A stretch of 64,000 nt of DNA from Bacteroidota bacterium (lineage in GTDB: Bacteria; Bacteroidota; Bacteroidia; SXHM01). The stretch lies in contig CANKAM010000003.1 of NCBI GenBank assembly GCA_947479755.1, positions 94,001 through 158,000 on the forward strand, given 5' to 3'. A program made the position numbers and the translations under genes. The notes below the pieces were generated by a model. That model ran no database searches and was not told the origin of the DNA. It saw only the letters and a program-made list of their open reading frames with translations. Of the stretch, positions 16,217-24,829 are shown piece after piece; the stretch's first letter is position 1, and every line of letters starts with the position of its first letter.

Positions 16217-16357
16217 TGTCCACGCTGAGTGCGAACCATAAGTTTTGCGGCTGCTAAGCGCAGGCATGTGCGAAAAGCAACTTAGCGAAGCGTTCTCATT
16301 TTAGCTTCTAAAAAACAATTACACTAAATAAAAGCTTATGGTTGGTCAGCGTGGTGC
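16217..16357. repeat. Long imperfect inverted repeat, about 140 bp
   Basis: Left arm CCACGCTGA (16220-16228) plus AACCATAAGTTTT (16234-16246) is complementary to AAAAGCTTATGGTT (16330-16343) plus TCAGCGTGG (16346-16354). The 83-bp interior contains further short complementary stretches. It could be a MITE-like element or a structured RNA; it is not coding. Confidence 0.6.
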
Positions 16358-16400
16358 CTTTTCTTTTGTTACTTTTCTTTGGGCAAGCAAAGAACCGCGT
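16355..16400. repeat. Dispersed repeat TTCTTTTGTTACTTTTCTTTGGGCAAGCAAAGAA
   Basis: Contains TTCTTTGggcaagCAAAGAA, an 7-bp inverted repeat, in the sequence context typical of a Bacteroidota intergenic repeat that I recognise from memory. Confidence 0.5.
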
Positions 16401-16568
16401 AGCGCTCATGAACACCTTAAAAACAAACAACCTGTGAATAAAAGTAAAGCACCTAAGAGCACCTGATTAAAATTGATTAAATACTAAGCAACCCCGCTAC
16501 GCTTACTTTAACCGGCATCCTGCCGCACATTCGCCCTGCTAACAAATTTATAACTAAGCGCAATCTTC

Positions 16569-16648
16569 TCCTGAGCTCCTCCGTGCTACCTCCTTCCTCC
16601 TCAGTGTAACAACTCCACGTTCTGTGTAAATCTGTGTAATCTGTGGCA
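16569..16648. repeat. Dispersed repeat with CTGTGTAATCTGTGGCAA motif
   Basis: GTTCTGTGTAAATCTGTGTAATCTGTGGCAA is a well-known dispersed repeat type (reads as LPQITQIYTE on the minus strand). It adjoins the 21-bp array. Confidence 0.6.
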
Positions 16649-16658
16649 AAAAAAACCT

Positions 16659-16973
16659 TCTCCCTAACCCTTCCCCACCAATCCCTAAACCCCTAACACC
16701 AATCCCTAAACCCTTAGTGACAATTCCGTAAACCATAATGACAATTCCTAAACCCATAATGACAATTCCGTAAACCATAGCATCAATTCCTAAATCGTTT
16801 GCAATCCTTCCTCAAAAGTCCGCAACATATCCTCAAAAGTCAGTGCAGCCTCCTAAACCCTTCCCAACTATTCCTAAACAGTCCAAGCCTATTCCTAAAT
16901 TCTCCAAACCCATTCCTAAACTGTTTTAAACAGTTCCTAAATTGCCAAAAACTGTCCCTAAGTTCTCCCCACA
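16659..16973. repeat. Degenerate tandem array, 15 units of 21 bp
   Basis: Fifteen contiguous 21-bp units can be laid out with no length change (16659, 16680, 16701 ... 16953). Nearly all contain the core TTCCTAAA or TCCCTAAA at the same place; the rest of each unit is variable. Read on the minus strand the unit is a heptad x-L-G-I-x-x-x, but three or more units contain stop codons. No ORF of the right length covers the array, so it is either a decayed repeat-coding region or a non-coding periodic element. Confidence 0.8.
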
Positions 16974-17084
16974 CATAAACCTTTCTATCCTGCCCGTTTC
17001 GGTCTGACCTGTCCCGCTAAAAACCAAAAATTTGTTTTCAATTAATTAAATCATAATATTGCAGTAACTAATTCATAATACGCA

Positions 17085-20000
17085 ATGAAAAAAATCTTAC
17101 TCACACTGCTTACTCTTTGCAGCATTCTGCCCACTGTTTCAGCCCAGCAACCTTGGGAAAACAACGGAAAGCTTGACGATTTCAGCGAACTCTCCAGCAC
17201 CATCACTCTTCCGATGGAAATGCCCGATGGCGTTAAATTAATGACAGATATCTATTTGCCCATCACCCAGGATTGTCTTATGGTAGTCATCAGCGACCAG
17301 CCCATTTTTGGTATGGAAGTGCTCCCTATTGAATTCATCCGCAAAGGAACACAGCTTATTTTGTACGATTCAACCTACACCATCAGCGGTGGCGATACCA
17401 TTGGTACAGCAAATGCTAATCCCTACAAACTGCCAATGATTCTTCAGCGTACCCCTTACGACAAAGGAGATGGTAATGATCCCGTAGGTTCACTGGTTTC
17501 TATTTTAGGATATGCCTTCTCTGTTCAGGATATGCGCGGACGTTATGCCTCTGAAGGTGTTTACTTTCCGCTGCAAAGCGATGGCTGGGAAAAAAATACC
17601 TACCACGCAAACTGGCAGCACGTCTTAGACGAAACAGATCCTAGCGACCCTAAAAACGGAAACCGTCACGAAGATGGGTACAACACCATCAAATACATTG
17701 TAAACGATTTCAAACGTGATTACGATTATGATTTGGATGGCATTGCAGATACCAACGATTTTGTGGTAAACGGTTGGATTGCCATGTTTGGTGGTTCTGC
17801 ACTTGGCTACAATCAATACCAGGCAGCAGCAGCTCATAAAATTGACCCTTCTGCTCCCGGATTAAAAGCCCTGCTTCCTATTGTTGCCCCTAACGAGTTC
17901 TTTAAAAGCACTGGTTTCCAGAACGGAGTATTACGCGACCGTCTTGTAACAGGCTGGCTCAAAGGACAAATCTTCACCGGCACCGATGATGACCTCATGG
18001 ACATTGACAACGAGATGCAGAATAACATTCATACTTCTAAAGATTACGATCTTCCGAAATCAATGTATGTAAACAACATCTTGCAGAGCTATCAGGAAAA
18101 CAAGTTTGATGCAGCAGCACTTGCCATCGACCACTTTGTTTCTATGCGTTACGAAGATCAGAACGGAAACATTGGCCCTTGCGGATACTATCCAAACTCG
18201 GTAGGCAGAAAAGATATGGATGCCAGCCGCGGAATGATTGATTCGGCAGGTAACTGCAAAATGGAACAACCCGGTGATGTGCTTGGTCAGGACATTTTCA
18301 GCCGTTATAGCAACATGGACGTGCCTGCTTATCACTTAACCGGATGGTGGGATATTTTCATTGACGGACAAATTGAAACATGGGCATTCATGCGCAAGTT
18401 CATTGACCCTGCACACGGTAACAACAAAAAACAAAAACTGGTAATCGGTCCTTGGGCTCACCAAACCATCGGTTCAAAAACTACCGGTGACAGAACCTAT
18501 CCTGATAACATCAGCGACCTGCTTGGTTTTGACTTTGATGAAGTTTCTGCTACCAATACTCCTATCAGCAAAATCTTAACATCAGAAGTTATCGCATGGT
18601 TCCGTTACAACCTCAACTATCAAAACGATAATTACCTGGGCGAACCTAAATGTGTTATTCCTGAAAATACAGCTTGGCAAAATGTTGTTGCCAACGGTTT
18701 AATTAAAGTGCGTGTTCCTTCTGAGGATTATGTGATGAGTTTTAATGAGCTGCTCGGCTTATTGAATGGAACCTCTGGTCTCACTAATATTAAAGCCGAG
18801 ATAGATATTGGGGGAAATGTTCAGGATACCGTGTTCGATTTCCCTGCATTTGGAGAGCCTGTTATTCCGGGCTTAGACTCGGGAGCTATCGTAACTATCC
18901 CTTACCGCGATTTCTCGGATGAAACAGATGTTGCTAACGTTCGTTTCTATGTTGTAGGTCCAAATGATGATGGTATGCCTGAGAATGAAGGCAAAGGATG
19001 CTACTGGTTTAAATCAGATACTTTCCCTCTTCCTGAATCAGCAATTGAAAGACACGACTGGTTCCTGCACGCTGACGGAACGTTGAACGAAACAGCACCG
19101 GTAGAAGATGAAGGCGTGAACATTTTTGTACACGATCCCGATGATCCTATTTATGGTATCGGAGGTTCTAACATGATTGTTCGCACACCTGATGGAGAAC
19201 GTACTTCACAAGGTCAGTTCAATATCAAAGACGAGCGTTATGCCTCTTATACTGTAGACCGTCAGGGCGTATTGCAATACAGCTCTGAACCGGTAGTGGA
19301 TTCAATGTGCGTAATTGGTTTCCCTCACGTAAGATTGTATGCTAAAACCAATCCGGGCGGGGCTGCAGAAGGCGACCCAACCGATACCGATTTCATGGTT
19401 CGTGTAATTGACGTCTATCCTGACGGACACGAGTATTTTGTAATTGAAGGTTGTGTAAACGCACGCGCAAGAGATTATGTGCGCAATCTGGTGGATCATC
19501 CGGAGATGGATTTGAACTTCCCTTATCCAAATGACCAGACTCCTTTCACTAACATTGAAGCAGGTAAAATTTACGAATACGTTTTCCCGATGCCTCCTAT
19601 TGCTTATACATTCGGTCACGGTCACAAAATGAAAATCCTTATTTCAAGCAGTATTTATACACGTTTTCAGGTTAATCCTAATATTCCTATCGAACCGGGT
19701 GATTTCTTCCGCAGAAAACCGGGTGATGGTCGCAGCTATCGTTTTCAGGGAGTGGATATGTTCCCACGTGTAGCTGTTCAGCGTGTTGCTTTTGCACCGG
19801 AATACCCAACACATATCAACCTGCCTATTTACACACAGAACTATACCAATGTTGATAAGCCAACTGTTGTAAAAGACGAATTGAAGGCTCTTGTATTCCC
19901 TAACCCTACTGATGATCTGGTAAATATTTACATGTCAAAAGCAGGACAGTATCAGGTTGATATCATCAGCATTTCAGGAAATATTATTGCAAGCTCTTCT

Positions 20001-20117
20001 TCCTTCAGCGATAAACTTGCTGTTGATGTTAGCAGCCTGAGTGCAGGTATTTATTTTGTAAGTATCAATGATTTGAAAAACAACACCAAAATCACCAAAA
20101 AACTAAGCGTGAAATAA
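17085..20117 (+). CDS. T9SS-exported CocE/NonD-family hydrolase
   Basis: A 1010-residue secreted serine hydrolase of the X-Pro dipeptidyl-peptidase/CocE family. Signal peptide MKKILLTLLTLCSILPTVSA. The alpha/beta core begins near residue 35 (LPMEMPDGVKLMTDIYLP); the nucleophile is probably the serine of MFGGSALGYNQ (about 237), with the aspartate in GWWDIFIDGQIE and the histidine in VIGPWAHQ. A C-terminal jelly-roll region follows, then a type A T9SS sorting domain (VFPNPTDDLVNIYM ... LSAGIYFVSI). It likely cleaves peptides or esters at the cell surface. Monocistronic, followed by a strong hairpin terminator. Confidence 0.92.
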   Translation: MKKILLTLLTLCSILPTVSAQQPWENNGKLDDFSELSSTITLPMEMPDGVKLMTDIYLPITQDCLMVVISDQPIFGMEVLPIEFIRKGTQLILYDSTYTISGGDTIGTANANPYKLPMILQRTPYDKGDGNDPVGSLVSILGYAFSVQDMRGRYASEGVYFPLQSDGWEKNTYHANWQHVLDETDPSDPKNGNRHEDGYNTIKYIVNDFKRDYDYDLDGIADTNDFVVNGWIAMFGGSALGYNQYQAAAAHKIDPSAPGLKALLPIVAPNEFFKSTGFQNGVLRDRLVTGWLKGQIFTGTDDDLMDIDNEMQNNIHTSKDYDLPKSMYVNNILQSYQENKFDAAALAIDHFVSMRYEDQNGNIGPCGYYPNSVGRKDMDASRGMIDSAGNCKMEQPGDVLGQDIFSRYSNMDVPAYHLTGWWDIFIDGQIETWAFMRKFIDPAHGNNKKQKLVIGPWAHQTIGSKTTGDRTYPDNISDLLGFDFDEVSATNTPISKILTSEVIAWFRYNLNYQNDNYLGEPKCVIPENTAWQNVVANGLIKVRVPSEDYVMSFNELLGLLNGTSGLTNIKAEIDIGGNVQDTVFDFPAFGEPVIPGLDSGAIVTIPYRDFSDETDVANVRFYVVGPNDDGMPENEGKGCYWFKSDTFPLPESAIERHDWFLHADGTLNETAPVEDEGVNIFVHDPDDPIYGIGGSNMIVRTPDGERTSQGQFNIKDERYASYTVDRQGVLQYSSEPVVDSMCVIGFPHVRLYAKTNPGGAAEGDPTDTDFMVRVIDVYPDGHEYFVIEGCVNARARDYVRNLVDHPEMDLNFPYPNDQTPFTNIEAGKIYEYVFPMPPIAYTFGHGHKMKILISSSIYTRFQVNPNIPIEPGDFFRRKPGDGRSYRFQGVDMFPRVAVQRVAFAPEYPTHINLPIYTQNYTNVDKPTVVKDELKALVFPNPTDDLVNIYMSKAGQYQVDIISISGNIIASSSSFSDKLAVDVSSLSAGIYFVSINDLKNNTKITKKLSVK

Positions 20118-20131
20118 TTGTTGTAATAATC

Positions 20132-20139
20132 TAATTTTG
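20132..20139 (+). promoter_or_regulatory. Possible -7 promoter element of tsaB
   Basis: TAATTTTG matches TAnnTTTG. A start about 4 bases downstream would place the 5' end of the tsaB message at the base of the hairpin 20141-20171. Confidence 0.4.
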
Positions 20140-20140
20140 C

Positions 20141-20177
20141 GCAGAGCGTTTCGGTCATCGGAACGCTCTGCTTTTTT
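20141..20177 (+). terminator. Rho-independent terminator after the CocE-type gene
   Basis: GCAGAGCGTT and AACGCTCTGC are perfect 10-bp complements around TCGGTCATCGG, followed by TTTTTT. The longest frame of tsaB starts before this hairpin, which is why I use the later ATG. Confidence 0.88.
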
Positions 20178-20187
20178 AAACCACACC

Positions 20188-20892
20188 ATGCCGCGAATAT
20201 TATACATAGAAACCGCTACCGAAGTTTGCTCTGTTGCGTTAAGCTACAACAATGCAAAATTCGCAGGTCTGGAAGAAGACTCCACCGGCTTTGCCCATGC
20301 CGAAAAGCTAACGATGCTGATTGATGCCCTAATGAAAAAAACTAACACAGAATACAGCCAATTAGATGCTGTTGCGGTTAGCTACGGGCCTGGTTCTTAT
20401 ACGGGCTTAAGAATAGGTATGTCGGCAGCCAAGGGCTTTTGTTATGCATTAAACATTCCGCTTATTACCATCAGCACCCTAAAAGCCATGGCGGCCGGTG
20501 CGGTGCATTTACGCGATGTGGAAAATCTCTTCCTTCAACCCGATGTATTGCTTTGCCCTATGATAGATGCCCGCAGAATGGAAGTATATGCCGCCTTCTA
20601 TGATAAAGACCTGAATGAAGTGCGCCTGCCCTCTGCCGATATAATCGATGCCGCTTCTTACAGCGATTGGCTGAAGAAAAACAAACTGCTCTTTTTCGGC
20701 AACGGAGCCGCTAAATGCAAACCGGTATTATCACCTAAAGCCAACACCTATTTCTTTGATGAATTTTTGCCCTCTGCACAGAATATGATAACGCTGGCTC
20801 ATGCTGCTTATAAAGAAAAGCAATTTGCCAACCTTGCTTATTCCGAGCCTTTTTATCTCAAAGAATTTCAGGCAGGGATTGCAAAAGGATAG
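20188..20892 (+). CDS. tsaB: tRNA N6-threonylcarbamoyladenosine biosynthesis protein TsaB
   Basis: A 234-residue ASKHA-fold protein that pairs with TsaD and supports threonylcarbamoylation of A37 in ANN-decoding tRNAs. Typical N-terminus MPRILYIETATEVCSVAL, the DAVAVSYGPGSYTGLRIGMSAA block (about 63-84) and ILLC-PMIDARRMEVYAA. Length fits the family. The start at 20188 is the first ATG outside the upstream hairpin. It stands alone between two terminators; tsaD and tsaE are not in the window. Confidence 0.95.
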   Translation: MPRILYIETATEVCSVALSYNNAKFAGLEEDSTGFAHAEKLTMLIDALMKKTNTEYSQLDAVAVSYGPGSYTGLRIGMSAAKGFCYALNIPLITISTLKAMAAGAVHLRDVENLFLQPDVLLCPMIDARRMEVYAAFYDKDLNEVRLPSADIIDAASYSDWLKKNKLLFFGNGAAKCKPVLSPKANTYFFDEFLPSAQNMITLAHAAYKEKQFANLAYSEPFYLKEFQAGIAKG

Positions 20893-20916
20893 ACATTTAT
20901 AGTTCTCTTTATCACA

Positions 20917-20957
20917 ATAAAAAAGTCCTGCCTCAACCGAGACAGGACTTTTTTAAT
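20917..20957. terminator. Bidirectional terminator between tsaB and rpmA
   Basis: AAAAAAGTCCTGCCTC and GAGACAGGACTTTTTT pair with one internal mismatch around AACC; A-run and T-run on both sides let it serve the two convergent genes. Confidence 0.85.
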
Positions 20958-20975
20958 TTAAACCCAACAAATCGT

Positions 20976-21242
20976 TTACGCTACTGCTGCTACAGGAGCA
21001 ACCGATACGTAAGAAACGTCATCTGCTTTTTTCTTGAAAACTACTACGCCATCAACCAAAGCGAATAAGGTATGATCTTTACCAATACCTACATTCAATC
21101 CCGGGTGGTGTTTAGTTCCGCGCTGACGAACAATAATGTTACCTGCGTTAACCGCCTGGCCGCCAAATATTTTTACGCCAAGACGTTTGCTATGTGATTC
21201 CCTGCCGTTTTTGGTACTACCGGCTCCTTTCTTGTGTGCCAT
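20976..21242 (-). CDS. rpmA: 50S ribosomal protein L27
   Basis: An 88-residue ribosomal protein with the conserved start [20 protein letters not shown], then [18 protein letters not shown] and the family C-terminus. L27 reaches the peptidyl-transferase centre with its N-terminus; no cleavable Firmicutes-type N-terminal extension is present. It lies 20 bp downstream of rplU in the conserved L21-L27 operon. Confidence 0.98.
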   Translation of the reverse strand: MAHKKGAGSTKNGRESHSKRLGVKIFGGQAVNAGNIIVRQRGTKHHPGLNVGIGKDHTLFALVDGVVVFKKKADDVSYVSVAPVAAVA

Positions 21243-21262
21243 GTTCTTTTAGTTTTTTAAAA

Positions 21263-21631
21263 TTATTCTTCAGTTTTTTCTACTTTCTCTTTCTTAGGGG
21301 CTGCTTTTTTAGCTGCCTTTTCGCCACCAATGCTCTCAATTTGAATTTGAGTAAGGTATTGACGGTGACCGTTTGATTTCTGGTAGCCTTTTCTGCGTTT
21401 TTTCTTGAAAATAATTACTTTATCATCTTTCAGGTGGCTTAGGATCTTAGCAGAAATTTTAACGCCTTCTACTTTTGGTGTTCCTACGGTTACTTTACCG
21501 CCATCTTCCACTAACAGAACGTTATCAAACTCAACGTTTGCGCCTTCTTTGCCTTCCAAGCGGTGTACATACACTTTCATGTCTTTTTCCACTTTAAACT
21601 GTTGTCCGGCTATATCAACTATTGCGTACAT
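21263..21631 (-). CDS. rplU: 50S ribosomal protein L21
   Basis: A 122-residue L21 with MYAIVDIAGQQFKVEKDM at the start and the KKKRRKGYQKSNGHRQ rRNA-binding block. A lysine/alanine/glutamate-rich tail of about 20 residues (KAAKKAAPKKEKVEKTEE) extends beyond the bacterial average, as is common in Bacteroidota. First gene of the rplU-rpmA operon, with the best-matching promoter of the whole window upstream. Confidence 0.98.
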   Translation of the reverse strand: MYAIVDIAGQQFKVEKDMKVYVHRLEGKEGANVEFDNVLLVEDGGKVTVGTPKVEGVKISAKILSHLKDDKVIIFKKKRRKGYQKSNGHRQYLTQIQIESIGGEKAAKKAAPKKEKVEKTEE

Positions 21632-21682
21632 TTTACTTGTTTTAATGTTAATAACTTGTTCTCAATTTTTTTTGAGGGGCAG

Positions 21683-21713
21683 CAAAGGTAGAAAAAGATT
21701 CATTCTCACCAAA
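21683..21713 (-). promoter_or_regulatory. Full Bacteroidota promoter of rplU-rpmA
   Basis: On the minus strand TTTG (21713-21710), a spacer of exactly 19 bases, then TACCTTTG (21690-21683) match the -33/-7 consensus completely. Transcription should start near 21679, giving a leader of about 48 bases that contains a small CTCAA/TTGAG hairpin (21661-21677). Confidence 0.8.
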
Positions 21714-21796
21714 TGAAAAATTAATGTCTTTAAGGGTTTTGCTACTAAAAAGTGTGCGAAGGTAATAATTAACGGGTGTTTCAGGCGGGCAAAAGC

Positions 21797-22696
21797 CTAA
21801 AAATCCAATGTAGATTTAGCCTTGCTTACTTCCAGTTTTGCGCTTTTGCCTATGTAAATAGCACAATTTGTATCAATATGCCCTGCCGGAAAATTGAAAC
21901 AAACCGGGAAACCATACTCTTTTACCGCATCTAAAATAATTTCTTCCGCATTTTTCCCGAAAGGAATAGTATTATCCTTCATATCACTCATTCCGCCAAT
22001 AACCAAACCTTTCAGCTTGTCTAATTTACCTGCCCGTTTCATGGCCATCATCATGCGGTCTATATGATAGAGGTATTCGTCAATGTCTTCAATGAAAAGA
22101 ATTTTGCCGGCAGTATCAATATCCGAAACCGAACCCAACAGCGAATAAAGAATAGAAAGGTTGCCACCAACCAGTATTCCTTCCGCACTTCCTGTTCTGT
22201 TTAATGGGTGTGCAGGGAATTGATAATCGAGTGCGTTGCCTTTTAAAGATTTAACAAGTGTTTTTGCAGCATCGCTTTCGCCTCCTAATTTCTTCAACTG
22301 CACCGGCATAATAGAATGAATGGTTTCTATTCCAAAATTCTGCCAGATGTGCGAATGCAAAACGGTAACATCGCTAAAACCACAAATCCATTTCGGGTTT
22401 TTTCTGAAAGCAGTGAAATCCAGTTTATCAATAATGCGAACCGTTCCATAGCCGCCCCTTGCACAAAGAATAGCTTTGATTTCAGAATCATCCATCATCA
22501 ACTGAAAATCTTCTGCGCGCTCATCATCCGTTCCCGAAAACTGGTTCAGTTCTTTGAAAAGATTTTTGCCGAACACAATCTCGAAACCTTCTTTTTCGAA
22601 ACACTCAACCGCAGGCTGCAATTCCTCACGACTAATTTTTCGTGCCGTTGAAACAATCCCGATTTTGTCTCCGGGTTTTAAATAAGGTGGTGTCAT
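21797..22696 (-). CDS. LD-carboxypeptidase (peptidase family S66)
   Basis: A 299-residue cytoplasmic serine peptidase that removes the terminal D-Ala from murein tetrapeptides during peptidoglycan recycling. The S66 triad is visible: nucleophile serine in CGFSDVTVLH (about 116), glutamate in IEDIDEYLYHIDRMM and histidine in NFPAGHIDTN. Also typical are the N-terminal LKPGDKIGIVSTAR and ILCARGGYG. Divergent from metG with only 30 bp between start codons, so the two promoters overlap. Confidence 0.93.
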   Translation of the reverse strand: MTPPYLKPGDKIGIVSTARKISREELQPAVECFEKEGFEIVFGKNLFKELNQFSGTDDERAEDFQLMMDDSEIKAILCARGGYGTVRIIDKLDFTAFRKNPKWICGFSDVTVLHSHIWQNFGIETIHSIMPVQLKKLGGESDAAKTLVKSLKGNALDYQFPAHPLNRTGSAEGILVGGNLSILYSLLGSVSDIDTAGKILFIEDIDEYLYHIDRMMMAMKRAGKLDKLKGLVIGGMSDMKDNTIPFGKNAEEIILDAVKEYGFPVCFNFPAGHIDTNCAIYIGKSAKLEVSKAKSTLDF

Positions 22697-22700
22697 TTTA

Positions 22701-22708
22701 TATCTTTG
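22701..22708 (+). promoter_or_regulatory. -7 promoter element of metG
   Basis: TATCTTTG, exact TAnnTTTG match, ends 18 bp before the metG ATG and directly beside the start codon of the divergent LD-carboxypeptidase gene. Confidence 0.6.
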
Positions 22709-22726
22709 CCTGCCGCAACAAAGAAA

Positions 22727-24796
22727 ATGAAAAACTTCAAACGCTATACCGTTACTGCCGCTTTACCTTATGCCAATGGTCCTTTACACATAGGGCATAT
22801 AGCAGGCGCTTATTTACCTGCCGATATTTATGTGCGTTTTCTGCGCCTCCGCGAAAACGATGTTATTTTTATCTGCGGCTCGGATGAGCATGGTGCAGCC
22901 ATTACACTGAAAGCAAAAAGAGAAGGAATTACCCCGCAGCAATTGGTAGATAAATACCACGAGCTGATGAAAAATGCCTTCGCGGATTTTGGAATTGAGT
23001 TCAGCATTTATCACCGCACCTCCAGTCCTTTGCATCACCAAACTGCAGCTGATTTCTTTTCTGTGATGCATAAAAAAGGAAAGTTCACCGAAGAAACTTC
23101 GGAACAATATTATGACGAGGAGAACAAGCTTTTTCTTGCTGACAGATACATCACCGGAACCTGCCCAAAATGCGGAAATGAAAGTGCCTATGGCGACCAA
23201 TGTGAGAAATGCGGAAGCACGTTAAGTCCGACAGATCTTATCAATCCTAAATCAGTATTAAGCGGAAAAACTCCGGTGATGAAAACAACTTCGCACTGGT
23301 ATTTGCCGCTTGGTGAACATGAAGCCTGGCTGAAAGAATGGATAAATAAAGGAACATTGGATGGTGTGGAACAACACAATCCTGCTGAATGGAAAAATCA
23401 GGTAATTGGTCAATGTAACTCATGGTTAGATGCAGGTTTGCAAAGCCGCGCCATGACACGGGATTTAGATTGGGGCGTAAAAGTTCCTTTGCCAAAAGCA
23501 GAAGGAAAAGTATTGTACGTTTGGTTAGATGCACCTATCGGTTACATCTCCGCAACCAAACAGTGGGCAGAAGATAACAAGACAGATTGGGAGCAATGGT
23601 GGAAATCAGAAGATACCAAGTTGCTTCATTTTGTAGGCAAAGACAACATCGTTTTTCATGCATTGATTTTTCCGGTGATGTTGCGCTCGCACGGAGAATT
23701 TATTTTAGAAAATAATGTTCCCGCTAATGAATTTTTAAATCTGGAAGGTGATAAGATTTCTACTTCGCGCAATCATGCAATCTGGTTGCATGAATATTTA
23801 CAAGACTTCCCCAACAGGCAGGATGAATTGCGTTATGTATTGTGTTCCATTGCGCCCGAAAGCAAGGACAGCGAATTCACCTGGAAAGATTTTCAGGCAA
23901 GAAATAACAACGAGTTGGTTGCCATACTTGGCAATTTTGTAAACCGCTCTGTGGTGCTTACTCACAAATATTTTGAAGGTAAAATTCCGGATGTAAAACC
24001 CGACACCAAATTTCTGCTCGGCATAAAAGATGCTTACGATAAAGTGGAACAGAATATTGAAAAATACAGGTTCCGTGAGGCGTTGGCAGAAGCCATGAAC
24101 GTAGCACGTTCAGGTAATAAATACCTTGCGGATAATGAGCCCTGGAAACTGATAAATACCGACAAAGAAAAAACTGCTGAGGTAATTCACACTTCACTTT
24201 TAGTTGCTGCTCATCTTAGTATTTTACTTGAACCGTTTTTGCCTTTCACAACTAAAAAGTTGCGCACGTTATTAGGGATTACAAAACCTGTCTCTTGGTT
24301 TTTTGAAGAAACCGCTTTGCTGAAATCCGGACAGGAAATAGGTCAGCCTGTTCATCTTTTCACCAATATTGATGATGAAACCATTCAAAAACAATTGGAG
24401 AAATTACATGCAATGAAACCGATAGCTATCGAGGTTGCTGCTGAACCTGCTGAAATAAAACCATCCAAGCCGGAAATAACATTTGAGGATTTTGCAAAAT
24501 CAGATATCCGCATCGGAACAATTTTAGAAGCAGAAAAAGTTCAGAAAGCAGATAAATTATTGAAGCTACTTGTAGATACAGGCATTGATAAACGTACTGT
24601 TGTTTCAGGCATTGCAGCGTTTTACAAACCTGAAGATATCATCGGACAAAAGGTTTCTATACTTGTAAATCTTGCTCCACGAAAACTGCGTGGCATTGAA
24701 TCACAAGGGATGATACTAATGGCAGAAGATGTGAACGGAAAGCTTTGTTTTGTTCAGCCTTCGGAGAATATGAGCAATGGGGGAGAGGTAAAATAG
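22727..24796 (+). CDS. metG: Methionyl-tRNA synthetase
   Basis: A 689-residue class I aminoacyl-tRNA synthetase charging tRNA-Met. Signature HIGH box (PLHIGHIAG, about 16-24), a zinc-knuckle region with four cysteines (CPKCGNES ... CEKCGS), KMSKS-like loop GDKISTSRNH, and an appended C-terminal tRNA-binding domain (about 580-689; FAKSDIRIGTILEAEKV) of the EMAP/Trbp111 type that mediates dimerisation. The ATG at 22727 fits the -7 element at 22701; a 7-residue longer start would overlap that promoter. Confidence 0.97.
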   Translation: MKNFKRYTVTAALPYANGPLHIGHIAGAYLPADIYVRFLRLRENDVIFICGSDEHGAAITLKAKREGITPQQLVDKYHELMKNAFADFGIEFSIYHRTSSPLHHQTAADFFSVMHKKGKFTEETSEQYYDEENKLFLADRYITGTCPKCGNESAYGDQCEKCGSTLSPTDLINPKSVLSGKTPVMKTTSHWYLPLGEHEAWLKEWINKGTLDGVEQHNPAEWKNQVIGQCNSWLDAGLQSRAMTRDLDWGVKVPLPKAEGKVLYVWLDAPIGYISATKQWAEDNKTDWEQWWKSEDTKLLHFVGKDNIVFHALIFPVMLRSHGEFILENNVPANEFLNLEGDKISTSRNHAIWLHEYLQDFPNRQDELRYVLCSIAPESKDSEFTWKDFQARNNNELVAILGNFVNRSVVLTHKYFEGKIPDVKPDTKFLLGIKDAYDKVEQNIEKYRFREALAEAMNVARSGNKYLADNEPWKLINTDKEKTAEVIHTSLLVAAHLSILLEPFLPFTTKKLRTLLGITKPVSWFFEETALLKSGQEIGQPVHLFTNIDDETIQKQLEKLHAMKPIAIEVAAEPAEIKPSKPEITFEDFAKSDIRIGTILEAEKVQKADKLLKLLVDTGIDKRTVVSGIAAFYKPEDIIGQKVSILVNLAPRKLRGIESQGMILMAEDVNGKLCFVQPSENMSNGGEVK

Positions 24797-24799
24797 AAG

Positions 24800-24823
24800 C
24801 CCTTCGACAAGCTCAGGGTGACG
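24800..24823. repeat. Dispersed repeat CCCTTCGACAAGCTCAGGGTGACG
   Basis: CCCT-TCGACAAGCTC-AGGG is an imperfect palindrome of a dispersed intergenic family. It lies between the convergent metG and ABC-transporter genes and may act as their shared 3' end. Confidence 0.65.
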
Positions 24824-24829
24824 ATACAT

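Noticed and set aside
16554-16778. 74-residue minus-strand frame with GLGIV repeats
   Set aside because: It is the least decayed part of the 21-bp array joined to another dispersed repeat; other units have stop codons.
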